Source of the DNA: Bacteroidales bacterium
GTDB lineage: Bacteria; Bacteroidota; Bacteroidia; Bacteroidales; VadinHA17
Length of the DNA: 64,000 bases
Assembly (NCBI GenBank): GCA_022865305.1
Contig: JALHSP010000056.1
Coordinates: 62,001 to 126,000, forward strand
Direction: 5' to 3'
Positions 34,868 to 42,917 of this stretch are shown here, in pieces. Both the position numbers and the translations under genes were made by a program. Under the pieces are notes generated by a model. That model was not told the DNA's origin and did no database searches. It saw only the letters and a list, made by a program, of their open reading frames with translations. Within the stretch, counting starts at the first letter, position 1, and every line of letters starts with the position of its first letter.

Positions 34868-35045
34868 ATTTTAAGTAAGAATAAATTTAAATCAGAAGTA
34901 ATTAAAATTCAAAACCATATATATTTAGCATCGGGCTGAAGGATTATAAAATTATCAAATTCCCTGGAATTTTCAATTGAATATAAGATTAAGGCATAGC
35001 GGGCAGCAACCTGTCAGGGATAAAAATCTGTATAATATTCCTGAA

Positions 35046-35078
35046 AACATGTTTTATAACTATATTTTATAACATGTT
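35046..35078. promoter_or_regulatory. Paired AACATGTT palindromes
   Basis: Two copies of the self-complementary octamer AACATGTT (35046-35053 and 35071-35078) are 25 bases apart, separated by an AT-rich stretch. They sit in the 298-base divergent gap between arcC and the lipoprotein gene. Spacing near two and a half helical turns suggests a possible operator; the rest of the gap shows nothing recognisable. Confidence 0.4.
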
Positions 35079-35165
35079 CTGACAATATTCTTATAATTTA
35101 CAGACCAGCGAATTGGAATTTAAAAAAGAATACTACATTTACATATTTCAAAAAATACAAGTTTG

Positions 35166-35852
35166 GTGGCATCTAGGTACGGATTGTTGATTGCATTAAT
35201 TATTGCAATGACAGGATACTCCTGTAAAGAAAAAGGAGGTAAACATATAGATGAGGGCGAAATTCATTATACCATTGAATACATGGGTAATATCAGTCCC
35301 ATGCACAGAGAAATTATGCCCAAAAACCTTGTTGTATCATTTAAAGACGATAAGATCCTTTTTGATATATCATCTCCATTTGGCAATTCAGGCATTCTGA
35401 ATCTTACCAATCCCAAAGAGAATATTTTTGATACGTACATCAGTTTATTTACTATCAAACAATATTATTCATCAAAACCCGGTGAGATGCAACCGGGTTT
35501 TGACAGCATGAATGGAATGGTGATCAGGAAAACTTCAAAAACAGCGTTTATTTGCGGATTCAATTGCAAAAACGCAGAGGTTACATTTCCATATAACAGG
35601 AAAAAAGTCTATAATATCTGGTATACTGAAGAAATAGATGTTAATAATCCAAACGCTTCAACTCCTTTCAGAGACCTTAATGGAGTTTTGATGAGCTTTT
35701 TCTTTTTCATTGGTCCTGCTGAAATGCACTTTGAGGCTGAAGCTGTTTACAAAAAAGATATACCTGACAAGGCATTTGAAAGAAGGGACAGATATATGAG
35801 GGTATCAAGGGAGGATATTGCCAGGTTTATAACTAAAATGATAAGCTTGTAG
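35166..35852 (+). CDS. Lipoprotein of unknown function
   Basis: This protein of about 228 residues has a short lipoprotein signal ending MTGYSC, with Cys near residue 20, so it should be membrane-anchored in the envelope. The mature part is predicted mostly beta (EIHYTIEYMGNISPMHREIMP, LVVSFKDDKILFDISSPFG) and has an overall look of DUF4412-like proteins, but I do not recognise a family with confidence. There is no ATG before the signal peptide. GTG at 35166 is preferred, with TTG at 35163 the alternative. It precedes ftsK on the same strand. Confidence 0.7.
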   Translation: MASRYGLLIALIIAMTGYSCKEKGGKHIDEGEIHYTIEYMGNISPMHREIMPKNLVVSFKDDKILFDISSPFGNSGILNLTNPKENIFDTYISLFTIKQYYSSKPGEMQPGFDSMNGMVIRKTSKTAFICGFNCKNAEVTFPYNRKKVYNIWYTEEIDVNNPNASTPFRDLNGVLMSFFFFIGPAEMHFEAEAVYKKDIPDKAFERRDRYMRVSREDIARFITKMISL

Positions 35853-35964
35853 AATGGCGCAGGGGCATAGGGGCGCAATTGAAACTCCCACCTTTTATCG
35901 ACACCTTTCTCCTTTCACCTTTAAGATTATTTATTACCTTTGGCGTGCGTTTTTAAAGCATCTA

Positions 35965-38397
35965 ATGAATAAGGAAAAGGAAGATAGCAGCAGGAAATCT
36001 GCAAGAACTGCCAAGGGTTCTGGGAAGTCAAAACCATTCTTTACCGATGAAAGAATTAAATTTGTCTTTGGTATCTTTATTACGGGTTTTGCTTTATATC
36101 TCCTTCTTGCCTGTGTAGCATATCTTTACTGGTGGAAAACCGATCAGAGTTTGCCTGATTCAAATATAGTTTCAGGTCCTGAAGTGGTGGTTAAAAACTG
36201 GATGGGTAAAAGCGGACACTTCCTTGCTAAGATGTTAATCGGGTATGGATTTGGATTTGGGGCATTTTTTATACCTGTCATCTTCGGTACTATTGGTTTA
36301 TACCTGCTTAATTTTCCAAATATAAGGATATGGAGGCTAATCGCTAAATTTACCTTTGCTGCGATCATTTTGTCCCTGATTCTCGGATATGTTTTTGGCA
36401 AAGCAGACGGTTACCTGATAAGTGGTCCCGGCGGTGGTCAGGGCTATGTCATTACCAGCTGGTTAAATGCCTTTATGGGGAAAATAGGTACAGGTATCCT
36501 GATTGCATTTATTACAGTTTCCTATCTTGTGCTTGCGCTCAGGATGCATCCCTCTTCATTCAGGTTAAAATTGCCCGACTTCACTAAGCTTAAAAGATAT
36601 TTATTTTCAAAGCAGGGAGTGGATAATGAATCAGCTTCCACTGATGCCGGAGAAAAAGCCGGGGAGGATGAAACCGGCAGAAGTAAAGTTGAATTCCTGG
36701 TAAAGAATACAACCCGGGAAAGTAATGAGGATTATATTGATGAAAATGTCACTGCTGATTCTCCGAAAGGCTCCATAATCCGTGATTTTGATAATGATAA
36801 GCCGGCCGTTCCGAAAGAACCTGCAATACCTATAAATATTACAAGGCCGGATGTGGCGGATATTCTTTCCGATGAAGAGGTTGATGAATTAATGGAGAAC
36901 TATGATCCCCGCCTCGATCTGTCGCGTTACAAGTTCCCTCCTGTTTCGATTCTTAAGGAGCACAAATCTGAAAGCGCATTTGATAATACAGAAGTCTTTG
37001 AAAACAAGGAGAATATTATCAAGACTCTTGGTGATTACAAGATCAATATAAAACAGATTTCAGCAACAGTCGGACCAACTGTTACGCTATACGAGATTAT
37101 TCCGGAACGTGGAGTGAAACTGGCACGCATAAAATCACTCGAGGATGATATTGCTTTAAACCTTTCTGCAATGGGCATCAGGATCATTGCTCCTATACCC
37201 GGAAGGGGAACAGTTGGCATTGAAGTCCCGAATAAGAAGCCTGAAATAGTCTCGATGCGTTCGCTGATAACATCAAAAGCCTTTCAGGAGACGAAGTTCG
37301 ATATTGCCCTTGCTCTTGGACGTACGATTACCAATGATCCCTATATCGTTGATCTTACAAAAATGCCTCATCTTCTTGTTGCCGGTGCAACAGGACAGGG
37401 GAAATCGGTAGGTATAAATGCAATAATTACTTCAATTCTTTACAAGAAACATCCTGCAGAATTAAAATTCGTTCTGATCGACCCAAAAAGGGTTGAATTA
37501 CCACTGTACACAAAGATAGAACGCCATTTCCTCGCGAAACTCCCCGGGGAAGAAGATGCAATTATTACCGATACTCAAAAAGTCATCAACACACTGTATT
37601 CACTGTGCATAGAAATGGACAACCGGCTTGAGCTTCTTAAGGGAGCCCAGGTGCGCAATATTAAAGAATATAATGAGAAATTCATATCCCGTAAACTGAA
37701 TCCTGAAAAGGGGCATAAGTATCTGCCATATATTGTGCTGATTATTGACGAGTTTGCCGATCTTATTATGACAGCCGGAAGGGAAATTGAAGGACCAATT
37801 GGCAGACTTGCCCAGCTGGCAAGAGCAATTGGGATACATCTTATTATCTCCACTCAGAGGCCATCAACAAATATTATCACAGGATTCATCAAAGCTAACT
37901 TCCCGACAAGGATCGCTTTCCGTGTATTCTCTTCCATAGATTCGCGTACGATTCTCGATACAACAGGAGCAGACAGGCTTGTCGGACGTGGTGATATGCT
38001 TATCTCATCAGGCAGTGAGCCGGTAAGGTTACAATGCGCTTTTATTGACACCCCTGAGATCGAGGAGCTGACAGAATTTATCGGATCACAACAGGGTTAT
38101 GCTGATGCCATGCATCTTCCCGAATACATTGACGACAGTGAGTCAGGAGTACTGGATGTTGACCTGAAAAAGAGAGATCCAATGTTCGAGGAAGCTGCCC
38201 GTCTTGTGGTTCAGCATCAGCAGGGTTCCACATCTCTGATCCAGAGAAAACTGTCAATCGGGTATAACAGGGCTGGCAGGATTATTGATCAGCTTGAGGC
38301 TGCAGGTATTGTCGGGACATTTGAAGGAAGCAAAGCCAGGGATGTTCTCTGTTCTGATATGATGGTTTTGGAACAGATTTTGAAGCGTCTTGATTAA
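35965..38397 (+). CDS. ftsK: DNA translocase FtsK/SpoIIIE
   Basis: This protein of about 810 residues pumps chromosomal DNA at the division septum and helps dimer resolution. The N-terminal 190 residues contain four membrane segments (FVFGIFITGFALYLLLACVA and others), followed by an acidic linker. The motor has Walker A GATGQGKSVGINAIITS and Walker B YIVLIIDEFADLIM. The C-terminal gamma winged helix, which reads polar DNA motifs, is at SLIQRKLSIGYNRAGRIIDQLEAAGIVG. The ATG at 35965 (MNKEKED) is chosen: the frame is open further upstream to 35854, but the added 37 residues look non-coding. Confidence 0.95.
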   Translation: MNKEKEDSSRKSARTAKGSGKSKPFFTDERIKFVFGIFITGFALYLLLACVAYLYWWKTDQSLPDSNIVSGPEVVVKNWMGKSGHFLAKMLIGYGFGFGAFFIPVIFGTIGLYLLNFPNIRIWRLIAKFTFAAIILSLILGYVFGKADGYLISGPGGGQGYVITSWLNAFMGKIGTGILIAFITVSYLVLALRMHPSSFRLKLPDFTKLKRYLFSKQGVDNESASTDAGEKAGEDETGRSKVEFLVKNTTRESNEDYIDENVTADSPKGSIIRDFDNDKPAVPKEPAIPINITRPDVADILSDEEVDELMENYDPRLDLSRYKFPPVSILKEHKSESAFDNTEVFENKENIIKTLGDYKINIKQISATVGPTVTLYEIIPERGVKLARIKSLEDDIALNLSAMGIRIIAPIPGRGTVGIEVPNKKPEIVSMRSLITSKAFQETKFDIALALGRTITNDPYIVDLTKMPHLLVAGATGQGKSVGINAIITSILYKKHPAELKFVLIDPKRVELPLYTKIERHFLAKLPGEEDAIITDTQKVINTLYSLCIEMDNRLELLKGAQVRNIKEYNEKFISRKLNPEKGHKYLPYIVLIIDEFADLIMTAGREIEGPIGRLAQLARAIGIHLIISTQRPSTNIITGFIKANFPTRIAFRVFSSIDSRTILDTTGADRLVGRGDMLISSGSEPVRLQCAFIDTPEIEELTEFIGSQQGYADAMHLPEYIDDSESGVLDVDLKKRDPMFEEAARLVVQHQQGSTSLIQRKLSIGYNRAGRIIDQLEAAGIVGTFEGSKARDVLCSDMMVLEQILKRLD

Positions 38398-38407
38398 AAC
38401 AACACGG

Positions 38408-39046
38408 ATGATTAGGACTGTAATTTTTATTTCTGCTTTTATTTTTCTATCAATCAGCGCATTGGGGCAAAATGACCCGAAAGCTATAAGCATTCTTGAT
38501 AAATTCTCATCAACTGCGACCGGTGCACCTTCAGTCTCTATGAAATTTCTCCTTGTTACTACCGACCAGATCGAGCGCACAAACGACACACTGGCAGGAT
38601 CAGTCGTATTAAGCAAGAATAACTATAAGCTTGACCTGCCTGATAACATAATATGGTTCAACGGTGAAACATCATGGAGCTATCTGCCTGCTGAAAAAGA
38701 GGTTACAATCACTAAACCTGATAAAAATGATAATTCATTCCAGAGCCGTCCTTCAACTATTTTTACAATGTATAAAAAAGGATATAAAAGCAGGCTGGTA
38801 GAAGAAAAACCCGATGTATATGTCATTGATCTTTATCCCGAAGATCTTAAAAATGAGCTTATCAGGGTAAGACTTTTCATTGCCAGAACAAATCTGGACC
38901 TAAAGAGCCTGGAGTATAAAAGAAGGGATGGAATTACTGTTACCCTGATCGTAAAAGATTATAACCTTAAACAGAATCCCGGATCTGCTTTTTTCAGCTT
39001 CTCCCCCGATAAATACAAAGATATTGATGTTGTTGATATGCGTTAA
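38408..39046 (+). CDS. lolA: LolA-like outer-membrane lipoprotein carrier
   Basis: This 212-residue periplasmic protein is predicted to ferry lipoproteins between membranes. A signal peptide (MIRTVIFISAFIFLSISALGQ) is followed by an 11-stranded-type LolA fold (SVSMKFLLVTTDQIE, YKLDLPDNIIWFNGETSWSYLP). The ATG at 38408 is preferred to an upstream in-frame TTG that overlaps the end of ftsK. The position directly after ftsK is a widely conserved arrangement. Its end overlaps the convergent HDIG gene by four bases. Confidence 0.9.
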   Translation: MIRTVIFISAFIFLSISALGQNDPKAISILDKFSSTATGAPSVSMKFLLVTTDQIERTNDTLAGSVVLSKNNYKLDLPDNIIWFNGETSWSYLPAEKEVTITKPDKNDNSFQSRPSTIFTMYKKGYKSRLVEEKPDVYVIDLYPEDLKNELIRVRLFIARTNLDLKSLEYKRRDGITVTLIVKDYNLKQNPGSAFFSFSPDKYKDIDVVDMR

Positions 39047-40440
39047 TCTCTTTCCGGATAGGCGATCCTTACATGATATATATTTGAAAGTCTTTTCTTA
39101 AAAACCTCCTTGATATCCGAGATGTTTTTAAAAGTCAGAGGTACTCCGGCAAACTGACCATCCTGTTCCTGTATATATAAAATCCTCTCAACCAGCTCAC
39201 TTATGCTTTCTTCGGTATATTTATCCAGGCTTCTTGAGGATGCCTCTACGGCATCAGCCATCATTACAACTGCCGTCTCTTTAGAAAATGGCTTTGGCCC
39301 GGGATAGGCAAATTCCTTTTCAATACCTGAAATACCTGGATGCTGGTCGAGGTATTTCTTGTAAAAGAAATAGGCCACACTGGTCCCATGGTGCGTTCTG
39401 ATAAAATCAATAATCTGAATTGGTACCTTATAGTTCTTTGCAAGATTAACGCCATTTCTTACATGATTAATTATCAGTTTTGAACTTTCACTTGGATCAA
39501 GATCATTATGGAGACTTATCCCTTCAACCTGATTTTCAATAAAATATTTCGGATTGGCAACCTTACCAATGTCATGATAAAGAGCCCCGGTTTTTACCAG
39601 GAGCATGTTGGCACCTGTAACCCTTGCAGCCTCCTCAGCAAGGTTTGCTACCTGAAGGGAATGTTGAAATGAACCGGGAGCCTCTTCTGCAAGCTTTCTT
39701 AAAAGTGGCTGACTGGTATCAGCAAGTTCAAGCAATGTAGTATCTGAAAGAAGAAGAAATTTATTCTCAAATAAAAATATTAATGGGAAGCTTATCAGAA
39801 CAAGAATTCCGTTTCCTGCAAATATTCCGAAAGTTGACCATTCAATGTTTGCAATATTCCCGTTAAACATTAAACTTGTTCCAAAATAGAGGATTGAATA
39901 GGTCAGAAAAACCATAAAGGCAGTAAATAACAGCCTTGCACGTCTGTATAAGTTTGTTAAAGTGAATATTGCAACCATTCCCGAAATAAAGCTCATAAAA
40001 ATAAGAACGAAGGATTCCGGGACCATAAAACCGGCCAGCATTATGGTTATAAGGTGTATGAACAATGCAAGACGTGCGTCGTAGAATGTTCTGATAACAA
40101 CTGGTATTAGTGCAAATGGAACTAAAAACAGGGTGTTTCTGTCAAAGTTGTCAAGCACATATCTTGTTATTAAAAGTAATGCCAGGATTGAAAGTATTAT
40201 AAAGAAAGTCTTTCTGACGACCTCAAGAACTTCACGACGGAATTGCCACAGGAAAAGGTAGAGGACAAGATAGCATGAACTAACCACTATAATACTGCCT
40301 GCAAGTGCCAGACCGTTTTCACGCACACCGGCTGGTAGTATAGTGACAACAATAGCTATACTGGCCAGAAAGAAAAACAGATTCAGATAATTCTTTTTCG
40401 CTTTAGGGTAACTCTTCGTATCAGATGTTGATTGTGGCAT
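39043..40440 (-). CDS. Short 7TM-HD phosphodiesterase, PgpH-like
   Basis: This 465-residue membrane protein has about eight hydrophobic segments in residues 18-235, then a cytosolic HD domain. The metal-binding HD is in GALYHDIGKVANPKYF, with HSLQVANLAEEAA before it and TKSLIINHVRN/RTHHGT-type segments after it, as in PgpH proteins that cleave cyclic-di-AMP. The long extracytoplasmic sensor (7TMR-HDED) that normally sits between the first two membrane segments is absent; only about ten residues separate them. The HD motor appears intact. Activity on c-di-AMP is inferred. Confidence 0.85.
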   Translation of the reverse strand: MPQSTSDTKSYPKAKKNYLNLFFFLASIAIVVTILPAGVRENGLALAGSIIVVSSCYLVLYLFLWQFRREVLEVVRKTFFIILSILALLLITRYVLDNFDRNTLFLVPFALIPVVIRTFYDARLALFIHLITIMLAGFMVPESFVLIFMSFISGMVAIFTLTNLYRRARLLFTAFMVFLTYSILYFGTSLMFNGNIANIEWSTFGIFAGNGILVLISFPLIFLFENKFLLLSDTTLLELADTSQPLLRKLAEEAPGSFQHSLQVANLAEEAARVTGANMLLVKTGALYHDIGKVANPKYFIENQVEGISLHNDLDPSESSKLIINHVRNGVNLAKNYKVPIQIIDFIRTHHGTSVAYFFYKKYLDQHPGISGIEKEFAYPGPKPFSKETAVVMMADAVEASSRSLDKYTEESISELVERILYIQEQDGQFAGVPLTFKNISDIKEVFKKRLSNIYHVRIAYPERD

Positions 40441-40562
40441 CGGGAGATCAGATTATCAAGCACAAAAATATATTAATTTTTGAAAACAATATCAGATCAT
40501 TTTTTTAACTGTATAAAAATCCTTATCTAAACTTTTAACTAATTTTGATATTGATATTTTAA

Positions 40563-40589
40563 CCACAAAGAGCACAACGAGTCCTTTGT
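40563..40589. repeat. Inverted repeat upstream of the NlpC/P60 gene
   Basis: CACAAAG at 40563-40569 is mirrored by CTTTGTG at about 40582-40589, just before the NlpC/P60 ATG. It could fold in the 5' leader or bind a regulator. The rest of the 171-base gap is AT-rich with no gene. Confidence 0.45.
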
Positions 40590-40611
40590 GATTAAAAAAA
40601 ATAAGAATAGT

Positions 40612-41373
40612 ATGGATAAGTATATTTGTGAGAATGTTTTCGTTCCGCTGCGGGCAGCACCAGCGCATAATTCTGAGATGCTCAGCCAGGTTCTTTTTGG
40701 CGAGAAATACCATATTCTTGACCAGTCTGGCCACTGGATGAAAATTGAAACACTTTTCGATAATTACACCGGATGGATAGATATGAATCATCTGCAGCAA
40801 ATCCCGGATCCTGGTAATGCCTGCGGCTATGTGCTGAACAGATCACTACTCTGCTATAAAGATGACAAAACAAAAATGGTGCTCGAAGCGGGCTGTGAGG
40901 TTTATAATCCCGATTTTGAAGCTAAAACATTTACGATTGGTAAAACGATATATACTACATCTAACGAATTCAAAAACAGTTTTATCACTACCAGCGATTC
41001 CCTGACTGACACGGCAATGAAATTTATTAACAGTCCGTATATCTGGGGAGGGCGCATACCGTCAGGTATTGATTGTTCAGGATTCACCCAGCTTGTATAC
41101 AAGATCCATGGTAAGCCGATTCCGCGTGACAGCCGGCAGCAGGTTGAAACAGGGCTGACTGTAAACTTCATTGATGAAACAGAACCAGGCGATCTTGTAT
41201 TTTTTGATAATGAGAGGGGCAGGATATCACATGTCGGGATGATCCTTTCAAGAGGGCTGATAATACATGCTTCGGGCAGGGTAAGGATAGATACTATTGA
41301 TCACCAGGGTATTTACAAGCATGAAGCCGGGGGATATTCGCATCATCTCAGGGCTATAAGGCGAATTGTATGA
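40612..41373 (+). CDS. NlpC/P60 family peptidoglycan hydrolase with SH3 domain
   Basis: This protein of about 253 residues likely cleaves within peptidoglycan stem peptides. Residues 1-65 form a bacterial SH3-like domain (NVFVPLRAAPAHNSEMLSQV, WMKIETLFDNYTGWI), and a second SH3-like part follows. The C-terminal NlpC/P60 (C40) domain has the nucleophile in GIDCSGFTQLVY, the His in RISHVGMILS and the third polar residue in IIHASGRVRID. No clear signal peptide is seen, which is common in this Bacteroidota group. The ATG at 40612 is used; a GTG eight codons earlier lies in the inverted repeat. Confidence 0.9.
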   Translation: MDKYICENVFVPLRAAPAHNSEMLSQVLFGEKYHILDQSGHWMKIETLFDNYTGWIDMNHLQQIPDPGNACGYVLNRSLLCYKDDKTKMVLEAGCEVYNPDFEAKTFTIGKTIYTTSNEFKNSFITTSDSLTDTAMKFINSPYIWGGRIPSGIDCSGFTQLVYKIHGKPIPRDSRQQVETGLTVNFIDETEPGDLVFFDNERGRISHVGMILSRGLIIHASGRVRIDTIDHQGIYKHEAGGYSHHLRAIRRIV

Positions 41374-41376
41374 AGC

Positions 41377-41410
41377 AAAAAAAAGGCTGCTCTTTCGAGT
41401 AAGCCTTTTT
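41377..41410. terminator. Bidirectional terminator between the NlpC/P60 gene and susD1
   Basis: AAAAGGCT and AGCCTTTT form the stem with an A-run on one side and a T-run on the other, so it works in both directions. It lies 4 bases after the NlpC/P60 stop and 19 bases after the end of susD1 (read leftward). The stem sequence is nearly the same as that after susD2. Confidence 0.85.
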
Positions 41411-41429
41411 GTATGCTTAAGTAGTTTTT

Positions 41430-42890
41430 CTATAATTGTTGAACAATTAATTTATTTGCAAGTACCTCAGCCAACGGAATGGACCAGATATAGTTTGGGG
41501 ATGTTGAAGGTACAGGATTAATACTTGATTTTCCTGGAACAGTTGATACTGTACGCATTATATCCATATTCCTGATGCCCTCGCCAAGGAATTCAATATT
41601 CCTTTCAAGCATAATCTTATCGAGAAAAGCTGTCAGGTCAGCAAAATCTCCGGCAACATAAGTCCCTCCATTTGCTCTACCCCGAACAGCATTAAGCAGT
41701 TCAATAGATCTTGCAGTAACGCTTCCTGCAGCACGGGATTCAGCCTCTGCAAGGTTAAGCAGTACTTCTGAATACCTTATTACCGGAACATAATCAATAA
41801 ATAATGCAACCCTGAATTTATTAAGCCATGTTTTCCCACTGCTCGTCGTCAGCAGGTTTCTCCTTGTATCACCTGCTACCCATTCGGCATTATTTAATAT
41901 TCCGGTAGTTATTAAACTGTACTCAGGATTAGTATTGGCTGCAGGGGAATAATAATATCCCAGACCATTCTGAGTACCAGGTGCATCAGTAGCAACCATT
42001 GGCATGGACAAAACTGATTCATTTGTGATCCACGGTGATGAAAATACAGTCGCAATGTCTGCCTCTAAAGCATTAGCCACACCTGATGTAGCAGTAAATG
42101 GAGCAGTAGCCGGAACAATTTTATTTCCTTCTGTAACAACAGCTGAAAAGTTGTTCATATGAAGGAGAACCCTTGTTTTCAGAGCAATTACAGTATTCCT
42201 GTGAACTCTGGTAGTATTAAGAATAGCAGTTCCATTTGTCAATGCAACTGTTGGCTCTGCAGCGTTAAGGTCGGCAAGAATTTGGGTATAAACCTCAGCA
42301 ACTGTACTTCTGGCCAGGTCATTATCAGCCGAGGATTTATTTGCTTTTAACCTGAGTGGTACTCCAAGGTTAGCCCCAGCCCCCATATTAAAAGGTTTAG
42401 CATAAAGCTGTAACAGGTCAAAATAGCATAGAGCTCTTAATGTTAATGCTTCCCCTTTATATTGCTGGTATTCAGCTTCAGTGATAGCTGCAGCTTTAAC
42501 AGGATCAAGTCTGCTTGCATCCAGTCCTTCAATAAAAACATTAATCCCGTTAACAGCAGCATAGACTGCGGACCATAAGCCATTAACTTCATTAGTGCTT
42601 TCAGTAACATTGTTTTGCCATGTTTGATAACCTGTTACTCCGTTAGCGAGCATGTTGTCAAAATCATTAGCCCTTATATCGTTGTAAATCAGAAATCTTC
42701 CACCACGGTACTGGCCGTTTTTCATTCTGTCATATAATCCATTTACCTGCCCAACAATTCTGTCTTTGGTATCGAAAGCTGTTAAATCTGAAATGCTGGT
42801 TTTCGGTACAGGATCTAAATTATCCTTCGAACATGAACCTGGTAATAGAGTGACAAAAATAAATACTAAAAATTTAAGTATGTTTTTCAT
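41430..42890 (-). CDS. SusD/RagB family nutrient-binding lipoprotein (locus 1)
   Basis: This 486-residue surface lipoprotein (lipobox LLPGSC near residue 20) is the SusD-type lid that captures a glycan or peptide for its SusC channel. The TPR-rich family core is recognisable in the N-terminal SusD-like region, in GEALTLRALCYFDLLQLYAKPF and in the C-terminal EVLLNLAEAESRAAGS and LERNIEFLGEGIRNMDIMR. It lies 27 bases after susC1 and ends at an intrinsic terminator. No hydrolase gene is attached, so the substrate is unknown. Confidence 0.95.
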   Translation of the reverse strand: MKNILKFLVFIFVTLLPGSCSKDNLDPVPKTSISDLTAFDTKDRIVGQVNGLYDRMKNGQYRGGRFLIYNDIRANDFDNMLANGVTGYQTWQNNVTESTNEVNGLWSAVYAAVNGINVFIEGLDASRLDPVKAAAITEAEYQQYKGEALTLRALCYFDLLQLYAKPFNMGAGANLGVPLRLKANKSSADNDLARSTVAEVYTQILADLNAAEPTVALTNGTAILNTTRVHRNTVIALKTRVLLHMNNFSAVVTEGNKIVPATAPFTATSGVANALEADIATVFSSPWITNESVLSMPMVATDAPGTQNGLGYYYSPAANTNPEYSLITTGILNNAEWVAGDTRRNLLTTSSGKTWLNKFRVALFIDYVPVIRYSEVLLNLAEAESRAAGSVTARSIELLNAVRGRANGGTYVAGDFADLTAFLDKIMLERNIEFLGEGIRNMDIMRTVSTVPGKSSINPVPSTSPNYIWSIPLAEVLANKLIVQQL

Positions 42891-42917
42891 AATTCTGTTT
42901 CTTTAAAAGATTTTTCA

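Noticed and set aside
35854-35964. N-terminal extension of ftsK by 37 residues
   Set aside because: The stretch looks non-coding and FtsK relatives begin near MNKEKED, just before the first membrane segment.
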